A stretch of 64,000 bases of DNA from Saprospiraceae bacterium (GTDB lineage: Bacteria > Bacteroidota > Bacteroidia > Chitinophagales > Saprospiraceae): the NCBI GenBank assembly GCA_016717265.1, contig JADKFX010000001.1, positions 1,116,001 to 1,180,000 of the forward strand. Reading direction: 5' to 3'. The translations under genes were made by a program, and so were the position numbers. Of this stretch, positions 18,605 through 27,435 are shown one piece after another. The notes beneath the pieces are model-generated. The model was not told the origin of the DNA, made no database searches, and saw nothing but the letters and a program-made list of their open reading frames with translations. Each line of letters begins with the position of its first letter. Position 1 is the stretch's first letter.

Positions 18605-20541
18605 TTTTTATCTGCTCCGTTTTTTTCATAAATCTTCGAATCCAATATAAATGCCTGATTAAAAAATGAATCTGATTTGGTAATTTGATTTGCATTTTTA
18701 TAAGTAATACCTAAATTGAAATATGCTTGTGCATTTTTAGGTTCTTTCACTAATACTTTTCGAAAATATTTTATTGCTTCCTCCGTATTACCCGTAGAGC
18801 CTTCTGCTATTCCCATAAGCATCGTAGCTTCTAGATCATCTGGGTTCATGCCCAAGGATTGTTTAAGATAATCTTTAGCCAATGGAACATTGCCTGTTAA
18901 CATAGCTATTTGCCTGCCTTTTTCCCTTAAGGCATATTGTAAATTTTTAAATGCGTCTTCATCTTCCGGAAGGCTCTTTAAAACTTTATTGTATTGCAGA
19001 ATCGCTTCATCATAATTTTTATTAAAGAAATACACATTCCCTAATTGTAAGTTCGCTTCCATATAAAGAGGATGAATTTTAAGGGCTATGTCTAATTCTT
19101 TTTTAGCGATATTTGTAATCGATCGAATCGCTGCAGTATCCTTCATCTCAGGTACTTTTTCTAATAAAATTCCTGCGATACCATTATGAATTTTAGCGCT
19201 GTTTACAGAAGTTTTAGCATCCGTTTTAAATAAAGTTTCGTTATCATGCCATGCTGGATTTCTAACGAAGGTTTTAATAGCGTATCCTAGAATTAATGGA
19301 CAAAGTATATAAAAAATTATATTTAATTTTAAACGAAAATATTTAAATAATAGATAACTTATAAAGATACTAAATCCAAGGGATGGCATAAATAAAAATC
19401 GTTCACCCATATTTGTGCCAATAGGAAATAAAATATTTGAAACCAAACCTAAGGGCAGCATGAAACATAATGCAGAAATAGTAATCTCAGGATTTATATT
19501 TCTTTTAATCCAAGCATAAAATAGAATTATACTATAGCATAGATAACACAATATCGATTGAATTGACCAGAGGCCTAAAGTTGGAATTTGTTTTGGGTAG
19601 TAATCATGCGTAAGAGGATGTGGAAAAAATAATAAACGAATATATTCATATAAAGTATAACCAATAATTCCAAATTTTTCTCCAAAATCCATTGGAGTGG
19701 CAATCCCATTTTGATATTTCAAAAACGGATTATTCATAAGTTCTTTAGATACTGTTGAAAATGGATTAAACCCAAGGATATTTGACCTCATAATGACAAA
19801 TATTATGGTTGCTAAACATAGACTTGCAGACAGCCAAAACAGGGATTTGTTTTTTTGTTTATAAATCAAATAAGAAGCACACGGGATAATGAAAACATAG
19901 GAAATTGCATTTTCTTTTGAAAGCAATCCAAAAAGCAATAGCGCTCCTGAAAATAGAAGATCTGTAAGTTTTTGGGAATCAAAATATCGCAAAGAAAAAT
20001 AAAAGGAAAGCATAGAAAACAGAAGTGCTAAAATTTCATCAAGGCCTTTAATATTAGCAACGCATTCTGTATGTATTGGATGTGCAATAAAAATTAGACT
20101 GGTCACAAATGCCAATGGCATTCCGAAACTTGGATCATAATTTTTTAGTAATGATTTTAAAGTACTATATATAATCAAGCCTAATAAACCATAAGCCAGA
20201 ATAGAAAAAAAATGAAAGATTTGTGAATCTTCTCCGAAAAGTTGATATAAAATTGCAAAAAATATTAAACTCATCGGTCGGTATCGCCCACCAGCAACAA
20301 GTTTTTCTTTTCCTTCTTTTTTAAAAAATCCGTAAAATGAATCCTTTGTTAGGATATTTGAGATACCAGATATTCCAGATTTTACAAATTTATTTTCTGT
20401 TATAACAATTCCATCATCCAATACAAATTCATGCCCTAAAGTGTTAACATATAATAGAAAGGAAAATAATACCAGAAACAATTTATGAAATTTTCCATCG
20501 TAAAAAAATACTTGAATAAAAGATGGAATACCGGTAGTCAT
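18601..20541 (-). CDS. TMTC-like membrane glycosyltransferase-type protein with C-terminal TPRs
   Basis: A 646-aa protein. Residues 1-430 hold about ten to eleven membrane helices with a GT-C-like first loop (LDDGIVITENKFV, Asp-Asp) and the HPIHTECVANIKGLDE segment that recalls the DUF1736/TMTC protein O-mannosyltransferases. Residues about 455-640 hold three to four TPRs (ANLQLGNVYFFNKNYDEAI, AYFNLGITYKNANQ). The family suggests lipid-linked sugar transfer to periplasmic proteins, but substrate and activity are inference. It follows yebC by 16 bases and overlaps the GH3 fusion by 4 bases. Confidence 0.78.
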   Translation of the reverse strand: MTTGIPSFIQVFFYDGKFHKLFLVLFSFLLYVNTLGHEFVLDDGIVITENKFVKSGISGISNILTKDSFYGFFKKEGKEKLVAGGRYRPMSLIFFAILYQLFGEDSQIFHFFSILAYGLLGLIIYSTLKSLLKNYDPSFGMPLAFVTSLIFIAHPIHTECVANIKGLDEILALLFSMLSFYFSLRYFDSQKLTDLLFSGALLLFGLLSKENAISYVFIIPCASYLIYKQKNKSLFWLSASLCLATIIFVIMRSNILGFNPFSTVSKELMNNPFLKYQNGIATPMDFGEKFGIIGYTLYEYIRLLFFPHPLTHDYYPKQIPTLGLWSIQSILCYLCYSIILFYAWIKRNINPEITISALCFMLPLGLVSNILFPIGTNMGERFLFMPSLGFSIFISYLLFKYFRLKLNIIFYILCPLILGYAIKTFVRNPAWHDNETLFKTDAKTSVNSAKIHNGIAGILLEKVPEMKDTAAIRSITNIAKKELDIALKIHPLYMEANLQLGNVYFFNKNYDEAILQYNKVLKSLPEDEDAFKNLQYALREKGRQIAMLTGNVPLAKDYLKQSLGMNPDDLEATMLMGIAEGSTGNTEEAIKYFRKVLVKEPKNAQAYFNLGITYKNANQITKSDSFFNQAFILDSKIYEKNGADKK

Positions 20542-20557
20542 AAGATCAGAAAACTAT

Positions 20558-21268
20558 TTATTCGATGGTGCTGTAAACATTTTGTACATCTTCATCTTCT
20601 TCAATTTTATCTAACATTTTATTGACTTCTTCTTCTTGTTCTGGAGTTAATTTTTTTGTAGCAGTAGGGATTCTGTCAAATCCAGAAGCTATAATCTCAA
20701 TTTCATGTGCTTCAAAATATTGCTGCATGCTACCAAAGGAATCAAAAGGGCCATAAATTATAATTTCATCACCATCCACAGAGAGCTCTTCACAACCCGC
20801 ATCAATCAAATCTAATTCTAACGATTCAGGATCGATCGTGGCGGTTTTTCGAATTCTGAAATTACATTTATGTTCAAATAAGTATTCCACTGCACCACTG
20901 GTGCCAAGGCTTCCTCCATATTTATTGAAATACATCCGGATGTTTGCTACGGTTCTTGTTGGATTATCTGTAGCGGTTTCAACAAGTACGGCAATGCCAT
21001 AAGGACCATATCCTTCATAGGTCATAATTTCAAGATCTTTTTCATCTTTGGACGAAGCTTTTTTAATAGCTGCATCGAGTCTATCTTTCGGCATATTGAA
21101 TGACTTAGCATTCTGAATTGCCGCGCGGAGACGGGAATTATTATCTGGATTGGGCCCAGCTGCTTTCACAGCCATAAACACTTCCTTGCTTACTCTTGAG
21201 AATTGCTTACTCATTTTAGCATAACGAGCAAACATCTTATGTTTTCTAACTTCAAAAATACGACCCAT
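20558..21268 (-). CDS. yebC: YebC/PmpR family protein
   Basis: Typical YebC-family protein of 236 aa. Seen: KHKMFARYAKMSKQFSRVSK at the start, NMPKDRLDAAIKKAS, YEGYGPYGIAVLVETATDN, TRTVANIRMYFNKYGGSLG, and an acidic C-terminus. The family was described as DNA-binding transcription regulators; later work links some members to relief of ribosome stalling. It heads a minus-strand run of closely spaced genes down to 12453, with a -7 element 22 bases upstream of its ATG. Confidence 0.92.
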   Translation of the reverse strand: MGRIFEVRKHKMFARYAKMSKQFSRVSKEVFMAVKAAGPNPDNNSRLRAAIQNAKSFNMPKDRLDAAIKKASSKDEKDLEIMTYEGYGPYGIAVLVETATDNPTRTVANIRMYFNKYGGSLGTSGAVEYLFEHKCNFRIRKTATIDPESLELDLIDAGCEELSVDGDEIIIYGPFDSFGSMQQYFEAHEIEIIASGFDRIPTATKKLTPEQEEEVNKMLDKIEEDEDVQNVYSTIE

Positions 21269-21290
21269 AAATAAATTGATTTAGGCGTGG

Positions 21291-21298
21291 CAAAGATA
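21291..21298 (-). promoter_or_regulatory. yebC: -7 element TATCTTTG upstream of yebC
   Basis: Exact TAnnTTTG match on the minus strand, 22 bases before the yebC start; likely drives the long minus-strand operon. Confidence 0.5.
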
Positions 21299-21427
21299 AC
21301 CAGCCACTGCAAAAATTCTAGTTTATTTTACAAGTAATGAAGCTAAGTAGCTGAAAAACAAGATTATATAATAAGTTAATTGAAAAATTAAAACAAGTAA
21401 TATCCTATATGAAAGCAAAAATTAATG

Positions 21428-23188
21428 TCATTTTAAAGAATGTTTCATTTTAGAAAACCATCGGGCCACAGGGTAAATCATATATCCAGCTTCACTATAC
21501 ATGGACTTGGAATAAATGAAATGGAGCATTTCATTTGCATCTTTTGAAAATTCAGGATCCTCTTTTTTCTTTTTTTCAAATTCCGTTTTCAATGGAAGAT
21601 TATTCTTTAGCAAATCCGGGGCAACATCTTCAAATAAATAATCTGAGAAATATTCTTTACGTTGTAAAATACCGTCAAAAAAATTCCAGGCAAAATAAGA
21701 GTCGGGTGCATGCGGTTCTAGTGTTTCAACAATATATCTGACGGCATCTTGATCTGTTGGTATGATATAATCACCTTTGAAATATAGTTTTTTCATGTGA
21801 ACAGTATCGACATTTACTTGAGCATGTAAGTAATGGTTTTCGTATGGAGTTTGCGGGGAATTATAATGGATGATTCTATAATATTCAGCTTCTACTAAAC
21901 TATCTTTTTGAAGTGGCTGCATACGCACACCATTCCATTTTAAGCGCTCAATGATTTGAGTATAAGCTGCTGGAATTACATAAGCATCAGGTTTTTCAAT
22001 TTTAAGATTTGATTTAAATACATTGTAATAAGGAATTTTCTTTTCATATAATTTCGAAGGGTTATATTTATATCGAGCCAATCCGGTAACTTCACTTGTA
22101 AAAGTATCTTGCTTGTATCCTCGAAAATTTAAACTATCGAATTGATCTGACTGTAATATCCAATTAAGGGATATTAATTTTTGATCTCTTAATTTTATTC
22201 GGGCAAGTTTTCTGAATTCCAGGATTTCAGTTTTTTTAAGGGCGGTTAAGGAAGCTAAACTTTTTATTAATTTCTTTTGTGAATTCACCCTTACATCGTA
22301 TGATTTAAGCATATGAGATTCACTCATAAACGATATTGTATGAAATAATGAAGCATAACCTGTGGAATACCTTGGAAGATCTAAAAAGTCATAAATTCCA
22401 TTGATTGGATCCTCTTTTACCATTACATATGGGCAGACTTCCAAGCCATTGTCTTTCATTTCACTTAAAAAATTGGGTAAAAATTTAGTATACATATAAT
22501 TCCCTAAATCAGATTGCATTTTATGTCGTTGAGAGCTGATCAAAGTCATTGAATAAGGGTAATCAGCACCATCAGAAGTATGGGTTTCCAGAAAAACATC
22601 AGGATTCCAAAATTGAAATAATTTTGTAAAAGTTTCTGCATTTTTAGAATCACATTTAATAAAATCGCGATTCAGATCAAGGTTTTGCGAATTTCCTCGA
22701 AAACCATATTCTTCTGGTCCATTTTGATTGGCACGACTATGTTTATTTCTTAATAAACTTCCTCCAACATTGTAAATGGGTATAATTACAATTGTTAAAT
22801 GGTCCAATATTTTTCGATAGAATGGATCATTTATCAATTCCCGGGCGAAAATCATACTAGCATCAATTCCATCTGGTTCCCCAGGATGAATGCCATTATT
22901 AATTAGTAAAACAGCTTTTCCAGACCTTCTGGTTTTTTGTGGATCAAATTCTTTATTGGTACTTATAATAACGGTATGAATCGGATAGGAGACATCTGAA
23001 GCACCAGACTCATAAACTTTTATGAGTTTAGAAGATTTTTCAAGATTTTTATAAAAAGCGATGCATTCATAGTAATTCGTTGATTGCCGGTTGTTTTTTT
23101 CAAATGGAGTGACCAGTAATTGACATTTTAAATTACTCTGCAAAAATAAACATGTTAATATAAGGGATGAATTCAAAAATGTATTCAT
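21428..23188 (-). CDS. M14 family zinc carboxypeptidase-like secreted peptidase
   Basis: Secreted protein (hydrophobic signal at residues 5-22) with the M14 metallopeptidase fold at about residues 35-320. Zinc ligands are visible as His101 and Glu104 in NNGIHPGEPDG and His203 in ETHTSDGADY; the substrate-binding NRDF (Arg174) is also present. The C-terminal 260 residues form an extra region of unknown fold and no T9SS sorting domain is seen. It would trim peptides or cell-wall peptides outside the cytoplasm. It lies upstream of yebC on the same strand but is separated from it by 159 bases. Confidence 0.88.
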   Translation of the reverse strand: MNTFLNSSLILTCLFLQSNLKCQLLVTPFEKNNRQSTNYYECIAFYKNLEKSSKLIKVYESGASDVSYPIHTVIISTNKEFDPQKTRRSGKAVLLINNGIHPGEPDGIDASMIFARELINDPFYRKILDHLTIVIIPIYNVGGSLLRNKHSRANQNGPEEYGFRGNSQNLDLNRDFIKCDSKNAETFTKLFQFWNPDVFLETHTSDGADYPYSMTLISSQRHKMQSDLGNYMYTKFLPNFLSEMKDNGLEVCPYVMVKEDPINGIYDFLDLPRYSTGYASLFHTISFMSESHMLKSYDVRVNSQKKLIKSLASLTALKKTEILEFRKLARIKLRDQKLISLNWILQSDQFDSLNFRGYKQDTFTSEVTGLARYKYNPSKLYEKKIPYYNVFKSNLKIEKPDAYVIPAAYTQIIERLKWNGVRMQPLQKDSLVEAEYYRIIHYNSPQTPYENHYLHAQVNVDTVHMKKLYFKGDYIIPTDQDAVRYIVETLEPHAPDSYFAWNFFDGILQRKEYFSDYLFEDVAPDLLKNNLPLKTEFEKKKKEDPEFSKDANEMLHFIYSKSMYSEAGYMIYPVARWFSKMKHSLK

Positions 23189-23479
23189 TATAATAAAAAT
23201 TTTTGCAAAGATGAATGAAAATTGCTAAATTTTGAAGCCATAGCAATGGATATAGATTTTTAATATAAGTCAAGATAAGAATTTTGATTGCTTCGAATTT
23301 AAATTAGACAAGATTGGTAGCGTACCGTAAATTTTTGCTGAATTTGTTTGATTCCTTGGACTGCTATTTTATTTTGCGTTTAGGCGATCGTTTTTCATAT
23401 TTTTTGCCATTTCAATTTGATATTCGTTATTTTTATCTCAATTCTTGAGATTTCAATACCTTTATCTAAAATTCGTATT

Positions 23480-24016
23480 ATGGCCGTTCGTAGACCTTTT
23501 AACATCCACAAATGGGTGGAAGAACATAGAGCTGAATTAAAGCCTCCTGTAGGGAATCGCAATTTGTATCAGGATGCAGATGATTTTATTGTGATGGTCG
23601 TGGCGGGTCCAAATGCGCGAAAGGATTATCATTACAATGAAACAGAAGAATGGTATTTCCAATTAGAAGGTGATATTAATGTGAGAATTCAAGAGGAAGG
23701 GAAAGCTGTGGACATTCCAATAAAAGAAGGAGAAATTTTCTTATTGCCGGCGAATACACCACATTCACCCATGCGACCAGCCGGAACCATTGGATTGGTT
23801 ATCGAAGCAAAACGCAAAAAAGGCGAGCATGATGGATTAATGTGGTTTTGTGATAACTGCAATACCAAGTTACATGATACTTATTTCCCATTGACTAATA
23901 TTGAAAAGGATTTTATCCCTCGTTTTAAGGAATTTTACAGCTCTGAAAAAATGCGAACCTGTCCAAATTGCGGATCCATTATGGAAGCTGATTCTCGTTT
24001 TGTAGATCCTTCATAA
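23480..24016 (+). CDS. haaO: 3-hydroxyanthranilate 3,4-dioxygenase
   Basis: Iron-dependent ring-opening dioxygenase of the kynurenine pathway (3-hydroxyanthranilate to the quinolinate precursor), hence linked to tryptophan breakdown or NAD synthesis. Cupin fold with iron ligands His51, Glu57 and His95 and substrate-side Arg47 and Arg99; these positions agree with what I know of the bacterial enzyme, which supports the ATG at 23480. An earlier in-frame start at 23417 would add 21 residues that do not fit the family. The bacterial rubredoxin-like tail is present, with Cys124/127 and Cys161/164. No other kynurenine-pathway gene is adjacent. Confidence 0.94.
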   Translation: MAVRRPFNIHKWVEEHRAELKPPVGNRNLYQDADDFIVMVVAGPNARKDYHYNETEEWYFQLEGDINVRIQEEGKAVDIPIKEGEIFLLPANTPHSPMRPAGTIGLVIEAKRKKGEHDGLMWFCDNCNTKLHDTYFPLTNIEKDFIPRFKEFYSSEKMRTCPNCGSIMEADSRFVDPS

Positions 24017-24024
24017 GCCAGAAT

Positions 24025-24789
24025 TTGAGCGCTGTTTATTTTGCTTCTGATTTTCATCTCGGTTCTGCCGGTAGAGTTCAAACTTTTGATCGTGAAAAAC
24101 GCATTGTAAATTGGATCAATACCTATAAATCAGATATGGATGCCTTATATTTGGTAGGTGATGTTTTTGATTTCTGGTTTGATTATAAAAAAGTTGTTCC
24201 TCGTGGATTTATAAGGATCCTTGGTAAACTTGCCGAGTTAAAGGACGCCGGAATCCCAGTGTATTATTTTACGGGTAACCATGATTTATGGATGTTTGAT
24301 TATCTCCAAAAAGAACTTGAGATCCCCATTTACCACAAACCTATAGAAGTTGAAATCCAAGGTAAAAAATTTATGATAGGTCATGGTGATGGCCTTGGCC
24401 CTGGTGATTATGGTTACAAACGTTTAAAAAAATTGTTTTCAAATCCATTTGCGCAAAAGCTTTTTCAGTGGCTGCATCCTGATCTTGGGATTGGGTTGGC
24501 AGACTATTTCAGCTCTAAAAGTCGGGAAGCTCAGGATCCGGTTCAATTTTTTTTAGGTTCCGAAAAAGAATGGCTGATTCAATATGCAGAATTTAAACTA
24601 CAAGAAAAATATTTTGATTATTTTGTATTTGGACATCGACATCTACCCATAGATTTTACTTTAAAAAATGGAACATCGAGGTATATCAATTTGGGCGATT
24701 GGATTAGCTTTCAATCTTTTGGTATTTTAAAAAATGGAGTTCTTGAGCTTCAATTTTATCAAAACGAACATGGGAAAATTTATCCTTAA
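24025..24789 (+). CDS. UDP-2,3-diacylglucosamine diphosphatase (LpxH-like)
   Basis: Calcineurin-like metallophosphoesterase: Asp9/His11 in SDFHLG, Asp46 in GDVFDFW, Asn85-His86-Asp87 in GNHD, GHGDG and the final GHRH. In LPS-producing Bacteroidota this family cleaves UDP-2,3-diacylglucosamine to lipid X in lipid A synthesis. No ATG is available between the haaO stop and the first motif, so the TTG at 24025 is the likely start, 8 bases after haaO. The last 20 bases overlap the next gene. Confidence 0.88.
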   Translation: MSAVYFASDFHLGSAGRVQTFDREKRIVNWINTYKSDMDALYLVGDVFDFWFDYKKVVPRGFIRILGKLAELKDAGIPVYYFTGNHDLWMFDYLQKELEIPIYHKPIEVEIQGKKFMIGHGDGLGPGDYGYKRLKKLFSNPFAQKLFQWLHPDLGIGLADYFSSKSREAQDPVQFFLGSEKEWLIQYAEFKLQEKYFDYFVFGHRHLPIDFTLKNGTSRYINLGDWISFQSFGILKNGVLELQFYQNEHGKIYP

Positions 24790-25567
24790 TTATTTTATCC
24801 TTTTTTTTACTGCATCTCATTTGTATGCGCAACAACAATATGAATTAATCCTGGATACGGTATTTCAAGCAAATGAAATTTATCTTGATCCACTTAATAA
24901 TTTATATTTAGTAAATGATACTGAGAAAAGCATTGCAAAATGCAATATGAACCTGAACGTATTGAAAAAAATTAGTTTTAACAGGGGTTGGGATCAGGCT
25001 TTAATGGATGTAAGTGATCCCTTTAAATGTATTTTGTTTTATCCCGGAGATTATAAAATCGTATTATTGGATGAAAGCCTTAGTATTATAGGATCTTATG
25101 AAGAACCTGAATTAAACCTTGAAAGTGCTGTTTGCCAATTTTCTACCGATGTTATCGGTTTATTTTCTAATAATGTATTGAAATTGAAAAATTATCAGGA
25201 CCAAAAAATAATTTATTCTGATCCCATAAATGATGATCGAAGACAAGATGTTAGGATTCAATCGCAATTAAAGCATCATAATTCCTATTTATATTTATTA
25301 CGAACAGGAATCGGCATCATCCGTTTTAATAATTTATTGTTTGAAGATAAAAGGTGGTTGAATCCTAAAATTGAGAAAATCGATATTTTTGGAGATGCTT
25401 TGTTTTATCTAGAAGACAACCAAATTATGAAATCTGATTTAAAAACCCAGGTCGAAACATTGATCATAAATTCAAGTAAAGCCATCCATTCTTTTGCTGT
25501 CAACAGGGAGTATTTAGTTTGGCTGGAAGGAGGCCGGCTCAGGATTATCCGGTGGAATCTCAATTGA
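24770..25567 (+). CDS. Secreted protein of unknown function
   Basis: A 265-aa protein with a clear signal peptide (MGKFILNYFILFFTASHLYA then QQQ) that fixes the start at the ATG 24770 rather than at an upstream in-frame codon at 24734. The rest is beta-rich, with repeated short strands (YLVNDTEKSIAKCNMN, GIIRFNNLLFEDKRW) that could form a propeller, but I recognise no family. It overlaps the end of the LpxH-like gene by 20 bases in another frame, so the two are probably translated from one message. Confidence 0.75.
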   Translation: MGKFILNYFILFFTASHLYAQQQYELILDTVFQANEIYLDPLNNLYLVNDTEKSIAKCNMNLNVLKKISFNRGWDQALMDVSDPFKCILFYPGDYKIVLLDESLSIIGSYEEPELNLESAVCQFSTDVIGLFSNNVLKLKNYQDQKIIYSDPINDDRRQDVRIQSQLKHHNSYLYLLRTGIGIIRFNNLLFEDKRWLNPKIEKIDIFGDALFYLEDNQIMKSDLKTQVETLIINSSKAIHSFAVNREYLVWLEGGRLRIIRWNLN

Positions 25568-25736
25568 GTCATTAAGCCCGTTTATTACCTTTAGGTAATG
25601 AATTTTGGAGTCCTTTAAATTAGCTAAAGTTGATTTATTGTTAAATTTTCTATTTTACTTTCAAATTTGACTAAACATTCCTGATTTTCAATCGTTTTAG
25701 ATTAATATTGCCTTAAATTTTGTAAAACAGGAAGCT

Positions 25737-26726
25737 ATGAAGAAAACTTTACTATTATTAAGCTTAATATTATTTATTGGACAGGCCTACACGCAGGCAA
25801 AACGCTATATTTTTCTGGAGCATTTTACAAATTCAAGATGTGGTATTTGTGCTGGTTCCAATCCTGGATTTTATGCATTATTGGCTAATTATAAGAACCA
25901 ATATCACCACATGACTGTCCATCCTCCAATTCCATATTCAAATTGTTTGTTATATCAGGCAAACCCAACAGATAACGCTCAAAGAAGCAATTTTTATGGT
26001 ATCAATGGCACACCCACCGTGGTTATAAACGGATTGACAAAAAAATCTGCAGGATCCGTGACGGCTGCGAATTTAAATGCAGAATTGAATAAATTATCTC
26101 CAATCGAAGTCAAAGTAACGGAAACAGGTACTACAAACAGGAATGTGAGTTTGGAAATTAAGACTTTAGGTACAAAACCATCCGGTACCTATAAATTATA
26201 TGTTGTAGCTTTAGAAAAGGAACTCAATTATGCATCTCCAAATGGTGAAAAAATACATTATAATGTATTTAGAGATTTTTTAAGTGCTTCTGATGGGGAT
26301 GATATTCAGTTAGCTGGGTCAGGTTCATCTGTCAATAAAGCATATACTCTTTCCATACCGCCAAGTTGGATTGAAAATCAGGTCTATATTTTAGCATGGA
26401 TTCAGGATGTAGCAAATAAAGAAGTATTGAATAGCGGAACAAAATTTGATGCATTAACTGCAAATAAGGACGTATCCGATTTTTCCCAATTTAGCATTTA
26501 TCCTAACCCAGTAAAAGAAATATTGAATTTACAGTGGACACAATCTTTATCTACTTCCCCTAAATTAAGTATTACAAATTTGTTTGGAACAGAAATTTAC
26601 AGTGCTAACTTAAAGTATGGAGCAACTCAATTTCAATTACCCGTGGCACAATATGCAAAAGGCATTTATTTTGTAAAAATTCAATCAGGAAAAGATAAAA
26701 TTTCAAGAAAATGGTTAAAGGATTAA
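25737..26726 (+). CDS. Omp28-like thioredoxin-fold protein with T9SS C-terminal sorting domain
   Basis: Signal peptide (residues 1-20), then a thioredoxin-like domain with a CxxC (Cys35-Gly-Ile-Cys38) and the conserved NGTPTVVING segment of the Omp28-related family. The last 75 residues are a T9SS type A sorting domain: FSIYPNPVKEILNLQW, ISITNLFG-like SITNLFGTEIY and YAKGIYFVKIQSG. The protein is therefore predicted to be exported across the outer membrane and anchored or released. It is transcribed alone: 169 bases upstream are non-coding and a strong terminator follows. Confidence 0.9.
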   Translation: MKKTLLLLSLILFIGQAYTQAKRYIFLEHFTNSRCGICAGSNPGFYALLANYKNQYHHMTVHPPIPYSNCLLYQANPTDNAQRSNFYGINGTPTVVINGLTKKSAGSVTAANLNAELNKLSPIEVKVTETGTTNRNVSLEIKTLGTKPSGTYKLYVVALEKELNYASPNGEKIHYNVFRDFLSASDGDDIQLAGSGSSVNKAYTLSIPPSWIENQVYILAWIQDVANKEVLNSGTKFDALTANKDVSDFSQFSIYPNPVKEILNLQWTQSLSTSPKLSITNLFGTEIYSANLKYGATQFQLPVAQYAKGIYFVKIQSGKDKISRKWLKD

Positions 26727-26749
26727 TAAATTTTAAAATTTATATTCAT

Positions 26750-26783
26750 AAAATAGCTGCTCAAATTTAAGAGCAGCTATTTT
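26750..26783 (+). terminator. Rho-independent terminator after the Omp28-like gene
   Basis: Perfect 13-bp inverted repeat: arms 26750-26762 (AAAATAGCTGCTC) and 26771-26783, 8-base loop AAATTTAA, ending in TTTT. It separates the Omp28-like gene from the ABC transporter cassette. Confidence 0.85.
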
Positions 26784-26805
26784 AGTTTTATAGATCCATG
26801 AAAGC

Positions 26806-27435
26806 ATGTTAAAAGCAAGTGACATAAAGTATAGTTATAATTCAACCCGGGTTTTTGAGTTTCCTGAAATACTTTGTCAATCTGGAGAATCCCTTTTACT
26901 CTTAGGCCCTTCAGGATGTGGCAAATCAACCTGGTTACATTTGATGTGTGGTTTATTGAAATCTCAAAATGGTTTAATACAAATTCAAGATACGGATATT
27001 ACAAAATTGAGTGCTTCTGCAATGGATTTATTCAGAGCAAAAAATATTGGTGTAGTTTTGCAAAAATCTCATTTTATATCTTCCTTAAATGTTTTAGACA
27101 ATTTACTTTTATTTCAAACCCTTGGCGGTGCAATAAAAAATTTGGATTTCATTTGTGAGTTGTTGAATCAACTTGGAATTCTTGGTTTGGTAAATCAAAA
27201 TATTCAAAGTTTATCCCAGGGAGAACTTCAACGCTTAAATTTTGCGAGGGCTTTAATTCATAAACCCAAGATTATCTTAGCAGATGAACCTACCTCTGCA
27301 CTGGATGATTATCATGCAGATTTAATCGCTAATATTATGTTGGAACATGCAAAATCGATGCATGCAAGTTTGGTTATCGTGACGCATGATTTGCGCTTGA
27401 AAAAATTAGTGAATCATCAAGTGCAATTGTCATGA
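26806..27435 (+). CDS. ABC transporter ATP-binding protein (MacB/LolD type)
   Basis: ATPase of a MacB/LolD-like exporter. Seen: Walker A GPSGCGKST (residues 34-42), signature LSQGELQ near residue 135, Walker B with IILADEPTSALD near 155-166, and the switch His in VTHD. 209 aa is the usual compact size. It overlaps the permease gene by ATGA (27432-27435), and a CFFCG-motif secreted protein follows, which defines a three-gene cassette. The cassette resembles systems implicated in metal handling (see the neighbouring permease), but the substrate is unproven. Confidence 0.92.
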   Translation: MLKASDIKYSYNSTRVFEFPEILCQSGESLLLLGPSGCGKSTWLHLMCGLLKSQNGLIQIQDTDITKLSASAMDLFRAKNIGVVLQKSHFISSLNVLDNLLLFQTLGGAIKNLDFICELLNQLGILGLVNQNIQSLSQGELQRLNFARALIHKPKIILADEPTSALDDYHADLIANIMLEHAKSMHASLVIVTHDLRLKKLVNHQVQLS

